Notes: generated by a model not told the origin, from the letters alone. 64,000 bases of DNA from Branchiostoma floridae (GCF_000003815.2 NC_049992.1:5641839-5705838); one strand, 5' to 3'; positions 48,846 through 61,600 are shown, counted from the stretch's first letter. Numbers and translations: made by a program.

Positions 48846-49936
48846 CCCACCTTCCAATAACTTGCGCGAGACAACAACCAACTGACCTTAAGTCGTCGTA
48901 AGTTTGGTACTACATTTACTTACCCTTTTACCTATTGCACAGTTTTTAGTGTATAATGTATACATTTCTATGTAATACCCACATATATATCATTCCAAAC
49001 TCAACTCTGGTAGACAACTTATCTCGTGCAAGAGACATCTTTGACTAATCGCCACTCTAGACTCCAAACGATTGCTGCTGTAGATTTGCACGTCCTTACA
49101 CGAGACACTCAATGAAGCCATTGTGTAGTTCAGTCGATAGCACCATTATCCCGCGGTCCTTTCGACCACCTAGCGGCGTTGCCTTAGATTACGCGAGTGT
49201 CTGCTCCATCTATTTTGTGCAGGCACAATGCCTGGAAGTTGATGCATGTGGTGTGCGTCGCTATCAGGCTCGCTGACTGATAGGTTCCTGTGTTTGAGTG
49301 AGGCAAGTTAGCAGATGGATAGCCTGAGACAATACTTCTGTCATGTTGGCTAGAACATGAACATGAAGGTAGTCAAGCGTCTGCGGTTAGATCATTAGAG
49401 ACGTTCCACATGATTTTTATCAGGTTGGTGTTGATGCGTTTAGTCTGCATCACAATATTCAAGCGAGCGCTGGCTGAGTTTTTAGATCGACTAGAACTCG
49501 TAGACTTTTAAAAAATCGCCCGAGTGTCGGTCGTATTTTTGCTCAGTATTTCATTCCGGAAAATTCAAGTTATTGTCTTTTCTGTCTTTTTGATGCACAG
49601 TTTACATCACACGGAGGTTTGAATCTCAACGGACAAGATGCGAAAATCATCTGTAGTTTAAGGAATCACCAGGAAGTCTACTTTGACCGTGAATGCCCAT
49701 TTTGAACTCGCCGACGCGTCGGCCGACCTCAGTTCTTTATTTGTGACGGAGAATTTTTGGAGTACATTGACTGGTTTGTCTATTGCCTGAATGTTTCTTT
49801 ATATTGTTCAAGCTTCCATACGTTTTCTGAAAGATATGACCTTGAACTTGTATGTTATCAGTGGTCTGGGTTGCAAAAGACATAAAACAACATAGTCGTT
49901 AGCATTATTGCTATTCAATGGAGAATGTTGTAAAAA
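48846..49936. other. Stretch without a recognisable gene
   Basis: A tRNA-like TAGTTCAGTCGATAGCACC at about 49132-49150 may be another SINE head relic; no B box follows at the right distance. Confidence 0.35.
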
Positions 49937-50490
49937 TCAGCATTTTACTAGCAACGTGTTGCTGATAAGATCCATATATCTTGGCAAGTAGAACTCTTCC
50001 AGCAGGCGTTCTATCGTAAAGAATGTCTGGCACCCGACGATTGTCAAAACGTGTTTAGAATCTCCAACAAATATTGCACAGCCCTTGGTAGGTTTCCTAC
50101 CGAGGTATGTATGTCCTACGATGACTGCCAAGTCACAACAGAAACCAGTTCCAAACTTAGATATTCACAAATCTCAGACAGACAAAACAGACATGATAAA
50201 CCGTCTTCTATCTCTGACATGACTCGATGAGCGAAATACGTCGATAGTCGATGAATAGGGACTAAAGACACTGACACGGAAGATCGGTGTCCGATAGGGT
50301 GTCCGTTGACGTGGACATTTGTCTGGTTATAAATAACCTCTTTTGGGGAGTCAATCCAGAATGGTAGTCTTGGTGAGACCTGTCTACGCCTGCATACTCT
50401 GGTCCGTGAGAGATAACAGCCATTGCACGAAAGTGTATTCACCAGACAACGCTTTAAAGCACATGAATGTATGCTTAGATAGCCAGACAC
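49937..50490 (-). pseudogene. Two overlapping minus-strand frames, possibly one frameshifted coding region
   Basis: The upstream frame (50490 down to 50116, 124 codons from an ATG) contains RQVSPRLPFWIDSPKEVIYN and later HRVMSEIEDG. The downstream frame (to 49937) is open from about 50170 and includes AVIVGHTYLGRKPTKGCAI and TIERLLEEFYLPRYMDLI. The two overlap by about 55 bp in different registers. Both have mixed, protein-like composition. A shared origin broken by a frameshift, two exons with an overlooked short intron, or chance are all possible. No family recognised, no clear splice sites. Confidence 0.22.
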
Positions 50491-51374
50491 ATGTTAGGTA
50501 GATATGCTTAACTCGAAGACATTAAAATAAGAGATTTGGAAAAGTAGGTTTAGCATCTTACGAAATGGAATGCATTATTAAGTTTTAGTTTACCTTCTAT
50601 CCTTTATTTCAGAAGAGACGATGCCAAAAAGTGTCTTTGGACAAATTGCCTTGACTAGAATCTTGTTAGAGCTTCTGTAGACCTTTACTTGTAGACCTTT
50701 ACTCGTCAAGCAAGAAACCCAGCAGCTTTCGTGTATTCATCAATCGTTGTTAGTTTTTTTTAGGAATCGTGGAAAAAAAAACTCTTACACAGAATGCTGT
50801 ATTGAGTGCATTGAACAGTCTCTCAATTACATACAATTTAGGGAATTCGAGACGATAACAAAACCTTTGGGAGTATTGCTACGTATATTGTGCACGTTTT
50901 GTAGTGATTCTTTTAAAGGTTTCTACTGATAATGTGACCGAAATGTTTGTGTGAAGTGTGCATATCCTTACATTGTCATGAATATTTTTTTAATTCATGC
51001 AAGATTGTTCAAACTGATGAAAAAGGCCAAGTTTCAATAAGAAATTGATGTACCTTGACCTTTTGGTATTAATTAGAAACATTTATCCCTAAAACTAGCA
51101 TAATCTTTTGGGAGCAAAACATCGAGAAGCAACTTAATACCATGTAATTGCATGTCATTTGAAAGTTGTAGCTGAAATCAAGCATTTGATTAAAAAACGG
51201 CAGTACTAGTAAAATGTATTGGAATGTTTTTCTTTACTCATTAACTTGCTCTTTGTTCTCTCATTAATCATAGATGTCACAAAAGATATGTAATTCACAA
51301 AAGATATGTGAGTGCACAGTCTCTGTAGACATCGTGATGAACCATCCCATGTCAATGTGACACTCATCCATATG
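50491..51374. other. Stretch without a recognisable gene
   Basis: No supported feature. Confidence 0.5.
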
Positions 51375-51610
51375 GTGGTATCTCACTGCACTTGGGGCAC
51401 CGGTGCGGCACTGTGGGGTTCATTCACTGCGGCACTGCTGTGTTTGCAGATTTTTAAAATAATTTAGACATTGCTTGGACGTTTAAGTATGAATTAGAAG
51501 ACAACAAAATGCCCAAAAGGTAAATAAATTTGTTCTATATCTCTGAAATTCCTAGAGTAATCTTTCAAACCCTGCAGTGCCGCACCGGTGCTCCAAGTGC
51601 AGTAAGAAAA
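51375..51610 (+). mobile_element. Family A MITE, copy 5
   Basis: Left end GTGGTATCTCACTGCACTTG, GGGCACCGGTGCGGCACTG, with a second GCGGCACTG 19 bp on. The right end GCAGTGCCGCACCGGTGCTC, AAGTGCAGTAAG loses the last bases. Confidence 0.93.
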
Positions 51611-53454
51611 TGCGGTTGAGTCAGGAATACCGGACTTTTTTTTCGGTTACATTTCTTGTAAATGTTTCATTTGTACAACATTCAAGGTTTTTCATACGAT
51701 TTTAGCCATTAGAAGATTTGAAGCAAGAAAATAGATGTGTTACAATCGACTAGGACTTACCCTGAGTTTCGGTGTTCTTTCTTATAACATAGCAGTACTT
51801 TAAATCAGAGATATTTCAGACGATACACAGAGTCCTTGATAACGTATACGCCTCATGGGTTTACAGTAAAATTATCCAGATCCCTATTCCGTACGTGTGC
51901 ATCTCTTCTATTGTTACCTGATTTCCCTTCGTACAGACGAAGGCCAAACCACAAAGAGGGAAGTCGTACCGTTGAGAGATAGTAATCATTCTCCTGGCGT
52001 TGATTTACGAACCACTGGCTCTTCTCAGCTATTATGGCGTGGTAATTGATACTGTCGTGCCAAGAAAAACATGTCACCGCCAGTCAACGTTAATTATCGT
52101 TATGAGCGAACGGGCACGGTGCTTGCTTCGTCACTGTAAATTCTACACAATGCTCTTAGCGATTGGAAAAGAAGTGCACAACTCAGGCATGAAATTTAGA
52201 ATATGATCCTATAACTAACTCTTCTTTTTGGCTATGTTCGGAAATGTATTTTGCTTTTTCAAGCGAATGTTGCCAACCTTAGTTGATACACATATAGCTA
52301 GCCGAACACATTATTTCAAATATTGGACATTCAAAATGGGATTCTAGACTTAATTCTTCTTTCTGTCTACATTTAGAAACGTCATACTTTAAACGTTAAC
52401 ATTATACTTCAGCTAAATCAGAGCATAGTATGCTACCATCCTCTTTTATTTATGCTGACGGATGCTTTTAACGAATCAAAAGCCTGACACGTCGTCATAT
52501 ATTCACATGTGAGACGTGCTACATAAAGAAAGTTATTCTTTCGATCGTAAAGACTCAGAACTGTTCTGTCAGCAACCATTGCATTTTATGTACATGGAAT
52601 ATTCTCTTGAGGCAGTGCAGTATTACATTTAGGTGCATTTCCGTGTTTCTTTCTAAAGCCAAAATATGCTATTGAAAAAGGAGTATTCACTCTCGGCTAT
52701 AGCTGCAGCATTACATGTTACGCATCATTATTGAATATGGGTGTTCAGTCTTGGTTGCACAGTGGATAGCTTTTGATAGAAGTTGTTGATGAATCAAAGG
52801 AAACATGATAATAATAAAATGATTGATGTCAGCCTAAGTAAGATGTGTTTGCTTCAGAAACATTTACATCATTCTCCAATTCATCTTATGATTGCAATTG
52901 ACGTCTTTTTACTGCCATTGCTGTTGATACATGTACATCATTTACCATTCGACCGGACCAGAAAATGCCAATTCCTTGCCATATTGAACAATTTCTCGTT
53001 GGTGTCACGGCAGTAGCATGTTGAATTAGTACCGTGTCTCGTCATCCGAGCTTGTGGTCGTGCATGACAGCGAGGAACTTAGTTTGCTTATGTACCGTGA
53101 AATTAGTAATAATGTGGTGTGCTCTACTAATGCATGCGGCGCATCAATATGGTAAACCCACGCACTGGTGTTGTGGCAGGTATCATTGCGCCTCATCTAA
53201 CTCTTGTCTGTCATTCGGGGAGGCTTTGATCGTTTGTGAAGATCGTCTTAGTGTTTTGTCGTTCACCGGTGCAAACGAAACATGATTGTTACACCAGACT
53301 TACACTTTATGGTACAGAGAATAGTCTTCCACGCGGTGCACATTTGGTACCATTTAGAGCAAACTTGGTTACATTTTGCTTGAAAGGCTTTAAATTGAGT
53401 TACTTTGTACAGTCTGAAGATGTCAATGTAAAGAGTATAACTGTCAATCTGAAA
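51611..53454. other. Stretch without a recognisable gene
   Basis: Plus frames at 52783-53016, 53034-53285 and 53236-53496 are unsupported. The last ends inside the first degenerate unit of the tandem array below. Confidence 0.4.
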
Positions 53455-54140
53455 GCAATACAAGAGAGTTCAGTAAACTTTACAAAATCATTCTAAGAAT
53501 TCTCATTTTAAGTCCTATGCATCTTCAATAGATTGAAAATAAAATTTACGAGTTTATTCGCAGACTTCTATTTATCAGTCTTATGCCTTTGTGATAGATT
53601 GAAATTGAAATTTACGAAATATTTCTAGGACTTCTCTTTATTAGTCATGAACATCTTCAATAGATTGAAAGTAAAATTTACGAAATCGTTCTTAGACTTC
53701 TCTTTTTAAGTCCTAGATTTATCTTCAATAGATTGCATGTAAAATTTTCGAAATTATTCTTAGACATATATTCATAAGTCCCATGCTACTTTGATAGATT
53801 GAAAGTGAAATTTACGAAATCGTTTTGTGACATCTCTTGAAATCCTATGCATCTTCAATAGATTGAATGTAAAATTTGCGAAATCATTATTAGACTATTC
53901 TTATCAAGTTCTATACATCTTCAGAGATTGAAAGTAAAATTTATGAAATATTTCTTACACTACTCTTTAATTAAAGTGCTATGCATCTTCAATAGATTAT
54001 AAATAAAATTTATTAAATCGTTCTTAGACTTCTCTTTTCAAGTCCTATATATGTATCTTTAAAGATCGAAAGTAAAATTTACGTAATCATTCTTAGACTT
54101 CTCTTGAAATCCTATGTATTTTCAATAGACTAAAAGTATA
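53455..54140. repeat. Tandem array of about 63-bp units, ten to eleven degenerate copies
   Basis: Each unit contains CTTCAATAGATTGAAAGTA, AAATTTACGAAATC and TTCTTAGACTTCTCTT. The AGATT core recurs about every 60-66 bp ten times, with an eleventh, more diverged unit at the left edge. Length changes are small insertions or deletions. No spacers of unique sequence, so not a CRISPR. Confidence 0.93.
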
Positions 54141-54406
54141 CTTTTTATTTTTTAATAAACCGCGTATCAAAGAACAAAGCAAGTACAATAAAACCGGATG
54201 CGGGACGACTTGTACCTTTGCGATACTGGAAACACGTGCTGTAGTCCCTAGAGATAAGTTAGCGTCACCCTGCGCCAGGCCTGAAAAGCTCTTTCATAAA
54301 TTCAACTCTGGCTCATTTTCCAGCGCCCGCATCTTGACTTCTTTATTGAGACAGGGTCGCTCCATCGGGAGAGGGCACGCCAGGAGAAGTCTGAGGTTGT
54401 CCCTTA
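54141..54406. other. Short non-repeat stretch between the 63-bp array and family C copy 2
   Basis: A moderately GC-rich patch (54280-54400) with CCAGCGCCCGC and GGAGAGGGCACGCCAGGAG. No exon. Confidence 0.4.
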
Positions 54407-54885
54407 GGCCACAGCAAGTAAATTCTATGAACGACGTCCTATGCAAGGTGCAAAAATAATGAGATAAAAAAGGTGGGTAAAAATATAAATGGGCACAATA
54501 AACGTCATAACAAGATTTGAAGTGACAAAACGTAACATCACAATTAGCAAGGCATTCATTCCTGTTTAAAGAAGTGAAGTAGTGTAGTAAAGGTGATTTT
54601 AGTGTGGTACACTGGTATCACTGCCAAGCTGGCAACTACATTCATCGCTTCCATATTGGTAGCACTTTTACAACTTTTATCCAACGAGTTACATTTCTGC
54701 TACTATAGTCATGGCTATCTCTCTAATGTCACTTCTACAAGTATGATTATTAGGCTACAACACAATATATTTGCCTAGTTCGGTCCATCTGACCATCCCG
54801 CTGAGGAAAAAAATGTTTTATTCTTCAATCATGCGAACATTAATGAGCGCGCTGATGACATCCATAAAAGTTACTTGCTGTGGCC
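54407..54885 (+). mobile_element. Family C inverted-repeat element, copy 2 (479 bp)
   Basis: GGCCACAGCAAGTAAATTC at the left end is matched by TTACTTGCTGTGGCC (ending 54885). The flanks are TTA and TTT, an imperfect 3-bp duplication. The interior is homologous to copy 1 but inverted between the same TIRs. No transposase. Confidence 0.82.
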
Positions 54886-55079
54886 TTTGTACAAGAAGAG
54901 GATTCCTGTGGATAGAAAACCTCTTTCTATTATTCATATCGCTCTGTTCCCTATAGGTTACTTGTCCATAGGTTTGCAACAGTGCCATTGTCTTAGACAG
55001 GAGGCACACATCTGGTATACGGGTAGGGTGACTAATGATGTACCTTCGCTTGGAAGTCTGCACCAGTCGGTTTGAAGAT

Positions 55080-55163
55080 GTAGTATCTCACTGCACACAA
55101 CAGTGCCGCAGTTAACTAACCCCGCAGCTCCGCAGCAGTTCCCTAAGTTCAATGAGACATCAC
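55080..55163 (-). mobile_element. Family A MITE, internally deleted copy 9 (84 bp)
   Basis: GTAGTATCTCACTGCAC joins directly to ACAACAGTGCCGCAG, AACCCCGCAGCTCCGCAG and AATGAGACATCACC. Both TIRs are present but nearly all of the interior is gone, leaving a hairpin-capable remnant. Confidence 0.75.
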
Positions 55164-56461
55164 CTAATAATATAAATGGATCAGCTAGTGGAGTCGTCTA
55201 CACGCCGAAAAGGACCAGCAGTCAACTTCTACAAAGACTGTCATAGATTTGTTTCGTGCTGTTGTGTTTAGCTGTTGATTTAGAATTCGAGCCATACCAA
55301 TCTCCATATATCCTCCCTTCAGTTCAAATACATTTTTGACATAAGAAAATAGGGGTCTCAATACTGTCCAAAATTGGGAACGCGGTAATGTACAACATTG
55401 ATTAGATTTATTCTATTGTCTCCCATCTCCTGGACAGGGGTATCTTGAAAGGGCCGGTTTACAAGCCACAGAGAATAACTTGAGTGTTTGCCAAGTCTAG
55501 ACCTTTGTCACCAAGATGTAACGTCTTCGTGTCGAGTTCATCTTCAAGTCTGTCTTTAGCTAATACCAATTCTGCCAGTTGTCTGAGATACATACAATAC
55601 TTCACCACGGCACAAACCGTACAATATTTCAAACACAAATCTTGCCACAAGACAGAACTTTCTAGTCACAACAAAGGGGCACAACATCATACTTTAGCCA
55701 ACTACATCTTTTAAGGCCTTGACATTGATCTTAAGATGGCATTGTACAATCCGCGCGCTCAATATGCATGTTCGCACACGGTGTACCCTGTGTTCGACAT
55801 TAGTTTGAGCAATTTTGTCAAGAAAGAAAGAAAGAAAGAATAGAAAGGAGGTTATATGAGTACTCGTGGGCAAGGTTATGTTTTTAAATTGTGGCTTGCA
55901 AACCGATATGTGGTAGACGTATCAGGTATAAATAGCTTACGGTGCCCGTGTACAATACATCAGCCAGACGGAGAGATAAATGGAGCTTGGGTAAACCAAC
56001 AAAAGAACAGCGGGGTTCCTCCTCGCCTGAGTTTTAACTGCATAGTACTCTTCAGACGTGAAAGAGTAGAAACGGTCGTTCCATTCTCAATCCGAAAATG
56101 TTTCAAACCAGGGTGCCATGGGAAGCTTTTATTCCTCCATTGCCATTTTACAATGAGCTATAATGTCTTTCAAAGAGTTCATATTTTGTAACGGTGGCAG
56201 ACGGTCGTCTGACGGGTTGGCGACCGTCAATATTGATGTCTAGTGGACTGTAGTTCTTGTTCGGTCAGAGGTCCCCCGGGTCACAACGTTTCATGTTTGT
56301 GGTCAAGACAACTTGATTGGAAATACCACCCCTCTGAACGATCTGAAAAAAAATGTACGCTTGAAATGGCGACGCAACGGGAAGACACTGATAAGGACGT
56401 CATGTTGCTCATTCGATTGCGCTATCAGACACCCCCCCCCCCCCCTCAATAGACACCTAAG
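55164..56461. other. Stretch without a recognisable gene
   Basis: Holds an (AAAG)n run at 55822-55840 and C14 at 56432-56445. Plus frame 55856-56191 (111 codons, starts MSTRGQGYVFKLWLANRYV) has an ATG but no splice or family support. Confidence 0.4.
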
Positions 56462-56484
56462 CCTCATGTAAAATTTACATGAGG
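56462..56484. repeat. Perfect 23-bp palindrome
   Basis: CCTCATGTAAA, A, TTTACATGAGG: 11-bp arms around one base, a few bases after the C14 run. Confidence 0.9.
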
Positions 56485-56715
56485 TGATTGGCGAAAGTTA
56501 CCCCTACTTCAAAGTTAAAAGGGGTCCTCCTCCAATTACAGCTCAAATCGCCTGAGAGGGTACCCTTAACCTTCACGCATGACCTTCAAAACTATTTTCC
56601 TGTATCGAACCGCAATGTGAAATTTATGCCAGCAAAGATCAGCAAGATTACCTCCAACTTTCCCGCGCGAGGCGGTGATCCCGGCCCGCACTTTCTGCTG
56701 AGTTATGTCTCCCCT

Positions 56716-56780
56716 GAGAAATCTGCCCCGATTGTAGTGGGCAGAGAAAGGATTAGGCCCTCACTACACGACACTTGTAG
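56716..56780. promoter_or_regulatory. Paired non-coding segment 1
   Basis: GAGAAATCT, TGTAGTGGGC, GGATTA, CTCA and ACAC..TGT words occur in the same order and spacing as at 58073-58136. GGATTA is the core of a K50 homeodomain (Otx/bicoid class) site. An open frame crosses it (56488-56787) but stops within. A regulatory role is inferred only from the repetition and the motif. Confidence 0.35.
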
Positions 56781-56784
56781 CGAT

Positions 56785-58072
56785 TAAATTGTGATTTGGC
56801 GATTCGATAGGAGGTCGGATCTGGGTATTAAAGCACATAACAGGTGACGAAACGCAATGGTACTTGTGAAAGTTGGATCACGTCCAGCTATTAAGAGAGA
56901 TGATTTTGCCGGAAACGAGTAACCTTACTGACCTTGGAATGAAATTTTAGTACCGTAACCAGACTGTAAAATCTTAAGACATCGTTAACGGGTTATGTAG
57001 AACTTTTCAGCTATTTTATTTTTCAATTGTATGCTTACAGCCATCCCTGAACAGAGACGATGGGCGTCATAGACTTCCTGCAATCTATGATCCACTGCTC
57101 GCTTTGTCACGTGTTCTATCTGCATAGCGTGACGTCACAACAGCAGTGGGTTTTTCATTCCTTGACAAAGGCTGGTACTGTTCAGTCGAAAATTTTGATG
57201 AAACCAATTTTTCTGTTAGATATTACAGATAAACTACTACTTCAAGAATGACTTCTACCAACACAGATGAACTTTCAAGTTGTTACTTTGCATATCTTTA
57301 AAGACTGCCATGTACCTATGTATATATGGTAATGTAGAAGGAAATGTAAGAATCGAAAGGAGCCATATGAATAGTTCAAGAACTGCGTCCAAAGTGTCCA
57401 CAAAAGACGAATGACTATGTCTTCAGTAGACTAGATTTTGAATAACAATTTTTGACAAGCTCCCATGGGAATCGATTGTTCATGGAACTGTCATTTACAT
57501 TTAGGTGAAAAAGTGGGTGACATTTTCGTTTGAAAATGTGTCATTTCGGAGGATAAAGAGGTAATAAAATATCCATGGTGTGGTAGTTTCTGGATTTTAG
57601 AGCCAAATTTACAGTTTGTTCGTACGTTCCCTGCGTCAAGAAAGACACAAGGTTTTAGCTGTGTCAAACTACCATCATCTAGCCAAGTGACCTGTCAACT
57701 GTACAAGCTGTAGCGAACGCTGTAGTGGTACGTACGAAGGACAAGTAAAATAACTCGACTGCCTTTCTTAGCATTCCGGCTTTTGAAAAGTGCTTGACGT
57801 GATTGCAGGGGAATGTTTTACCACAGAATGATTCTCATCTTGTCTGAAAAGTTGACATGGGATCATTTATGATACATCGGCTGACGATTTTTTGCAGCAA
57901 ATTGGCCCATCGTGCCCTTCTCTCCAAATGTCCCGGATGCCGTGACCTCTTGACCCTTGCCCCGCAAGTCTCGTTCTGAGTTATAACCTGGCACGTTTTC
58001 AGCCTCATCTCCCTCGTTTTCGCGCGACATGACGGTTTTAGTACGAAAATAACTAATCCCGGGAGAAATCTA
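56785..58072. other. Stretch without a recognisable gene
   Basis: Plus frame 57060-57251 (ATG, 63 codons) is unsupported. The 57880-58070 part is GC- and CpG-richer than its surroundings. Confidence 0.4.
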
Positions 58073-58136
58073 TCCTGGCTGTAGTGGGCTGGGAGGGGAT
58101 TAAGTCACTCAAATACAACACCTGTTGGCGCGAAAT
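58073..58136. promoter_or_regulatory. Paired non-coding segment 2
   Basis: About 70 percent matched to 56716-56780 over 64 bp by eye. It is preceded by CTAATCCCGG and contains GGGATTAAG, giving two opposed TAATCC/GGATTA sites within about 45 bp. No open frame of note. Confidence 0.35.
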
Positions 58137-58417
58137 TACGCTTTACATTTGTGACCCTCGCCCGATGTGTGCAGTGCGTTTATTTTTAGAGTGCCGTAAC
58201 AGCCAACTTTACTTTACTGGTGGAGAGTAGAAAGATTTGTTTTGATAAAGTGTTGATATTCACCATCAAAAAAAGTTTGATATAGTGTTAACTTAAAAAA
58301 AAACTGATACCACATTTCACGATATAATAGCAACATGAATAAACTATTGGCGCCATGCTAAACACAAAACCGATTTTATAGCCACCGAAATGAGTTTAAG
58401 TCCAAACTTTGATAAAT

Positions 58418-58659
58418 GTGGTATCTTACTGCACTTGGGTTACTGGTGCGGCACTGAGGGGTTCGTTCACTGCGGCACTGTTGTGTCATTTTCGCCGTTT
58501 TGTAATAATCTAGCTATTGTCTGATACGTAAAAATAAGACTTAGAAGACAACAAAATACACAAAACATGAGAAAATTCACTCTTCATCTCTGAAATTCGT
58601 TGAGTAATTTTCGAACCCCGTAGTGTCGCACCGGTGCCCCAAGTGCAGTGAGATACCAC
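58418..58659 (+). mobile_element. Family A MITE, copy 6
   Basis: Left end GTGGTATCTTACTGCACTTG; the TIR is complete at the right end: CGCACCGGTGCCCCAAGTGC, AGTGAGATACCAC. Interior TGATACGTAAAAATAAGACT, AGAAGACAACAAAATACAC. One of the best-preserved copies. Confidence 0.95.
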
Positions 58660-61600
58660 CTTAAGCAGTAGGAGTGTGCTCTACAACGATTTCAATTGTC
58701 CTTGGTAGCCCTGTTGTCCTTCCCCCAAATGATCATAAAAAAATTGGAAATATGAAATGGTTTCGCAACGCCCGTAAAAGATGCATGAGGCTCACGAGGC
58801 TCACTGAGAATTTCTGGATCAAAGTTTTTGCTGACTTAAGCTTCGCTTCCTCACGTACACTTTGGTATGGAGATCCATGTGGCAACCTTGCAGGACGTGG
58901 TAGTCCTGATAGTAAATTCATATTCACGGGTCTGGTCAGGAATTTATGAGAAAGCTAAGTTCTTGAAGAGGCATACCTCTACTGAGTGCAATACTGACCT
59001 GGCGATTCAACCTCAATTTAGCTGATCAAACGGCCGGGAGCCTACATGTATCACTCAAGACCGTAACCACAGAAGCGGGATTCTACTATCCATACATGTA
59101 TGAGCATACATACGATCTTATGACCTCCAAGATTATGAACAGAAATTTACCTTTATTTCAGTTTGCTTTATCAAAAACAAGACTGACTTGTATGGTAGCA
59201 GCCTAATAGCGTATTGAATATGCTTGGTCTGGAGATCTCTTTTCAGCAGTCAATGACAGTTCACTGTAATGCAATGCTTAACTTTCTTCTTAAGGCACTC
59301 TAAACCCCAACTCGCTGAACAAACTTGTCTCATTCATGTTGACCAATGATGATGACAAATCACTTTAGAAGGTAAACTTACGATTGTTACAGACACCTGA
59401 TCTTATCCACACGTGATCTTGCGGATACATAACGTCAGCAATTGGTCAAACGTGCCAGGGAATCCATAACGCCCACTGTCTCTGTTTAGTGGTGGCTGCA
59501 GTGCCCGATGTATATGGCCCCCTTTGTTCCTCTAACAAAGTAGTCCTATTTAGTGGCCAGTAACCTTTTTTCAAGGAAACGTTCTGGCCCGGTGATTTAA
59601 TTTGGATATGTTGAGTCGTCAGACGACAGCGAACTGCGGCGCTTCTGTTCAAAGAATGTGGTTGTCAGTCAGCTATCTGTCTCACCAATGTGATGTTCAC
59701 TGTTCATTCTACTAATGATTAAGAGCAGTCTCCACTAAGACAGCTTTCTGTTTACTTTTGCTTAGTATATGTATAATAAGAATTGCCTTGCTCCACTCGA
59801 AAAGGAGCTGCTGCCTACAATTGTTGTCAAGGCCTTAAACCATTAATACAATGTGTACCTCGGTGTCACTTTTCAGTTGGTGAGAGGTGTCTCCCTGCCA
59901 TTCTTTTCCCATGTAGTCTTGTCAATGTCATCAGGTCAGATACACCATCGTTCCTTCAGTGTAAGTTTACGGCAAACTTCAATCGTCCGGCTCTTAGTTT
60001 GGGTAGCCTGGCGTGCAGTTCATTGCTTGTTTGGCACTTGTTCAAGTATATGTTAAGAGCATATCGTAGCATTCTGGCATTTTATATGGCGGGAAACGCA
60101 TCCGTGGTTATGGGTCATAGATCAAATGAACGTTACAGGAAATAGTGTTAACGTTTCCTAAGCTTGGGATTGTGTGCTTATGCAATGCATTCAAGATATC
60201 AAAGTAAGGGAGCCTTTGCAGCGTTTCACAACATTTGTATCCATCTGATGTTACCCAATACCATACTGCCCAAGGTTTATTAAAACCATATCCTTCTAAA
60301 ATATACATATTTCACCCGGAAGTTGAAAAAAATATTACGTAAAAAAGTGATGAACCACTTTTTAAATTTCCATATAGATCAATTTGGAAGATTTTGAAAT
60401 TCTCCGTCGAACACGTGGTCGAAAAATCTGACGAAGACAAATTGTATTGTGTGACCTACTAGAGTATTGAATACCGGGTAACTTAGAGCTAGAACAAAAC
60501 TTTGGGGTGACCTTTGTAACACTAACTTGAAGAAATGAAGTTCAGAAAATTGCATGTATTTGATTTTCTTTGCATCTTTAACCCGGAAGAGACCTGCAGG
60601 GCAACGGTTGATGGTTCTTCACCAATTACTTTACATGATAAAGTAACCAAGGCGAAGAAGTTAATCCATGTGCCTTAGAACAATGTCCATCATGGGTATG
60701 ATAAAAAACAAATCAAAGATCATATTGATTTGACCTACAAAACTTTTGATCAATCATATTGCATACAACTGGGCCAAGGCTCCATAAAGTATAATCAAAT
60801 TGCCTTGATGGACAATTCAGATCAATTATTCATAAGAAATATCGTTGTTTATATCAAACGGTCAAGATGATGAACTGAGATCTTGTTTGTAAGGTACTTC
60901 AATTTTATTGGATTGCTGAACATTCTTCTGGAGATTACGATGTAGTTTTTACAGTAAGACGTGGAAAATGGCCTATGACCTATAAATGTACCACCGTCCA
61001 TTGATTTATCGTTATAGTGTTTGCTGAATGTTATTTTGTGGGCCCTCAAAATCGAACAAAGATGTTCGCGCAGTGGTTGTTGACATCTTTCTAGTTGATA
61101 CAATAGGAGATACAGAAATCTTTATTGACACGACAATTTTTAAGTACAGCGACTTTCGTAAGGTCTATGATAACTACTTACAGAGCAAAACAGACATATG
61201 TAGATATCTACAGGTACGAATAAGGCAACATGTTGGGTCTAGCATTGCCTTTTGGGCGGTTGCAGCAACCTAAGCTGATTGATCAGAGCAAAACATCTCC
61301 TGACAAAGCGACCAAATTGATTATAACGTTACAACGTTAGCATCTGAAACATTTCTCAAAAGACGATGGATACGACAGACTCTGGTAGGCTTAAACTTGT
61401 CAACTTTGAAACCGACCGACATCGATTACCTTTAGAAGGTGTGGTCAACGACAATGAGCAAACTTTATCTTCCTCTACTCGTACCCGTTATAATGATCAT
61501 TGGTATGTTCAATTTTTATCAAATAAAGGAGTGGCTTTACGTTGAGATGATAATGAGAAATGTGTACAATTCAAGTTCGAGTTCAAGACATTTGCTTCCT

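Noticed and set aside
53455-54140. CRISPR array
   Set aside because: Repeats are contiguous, degenerate and without unique spacers, and the DNA is eukaryotic.
59783-60145. 120-codon plus-strand frame
   Set aside because: No ATG at its beginning; the good acceptor at 59765 leads into an in-frame stop before it.
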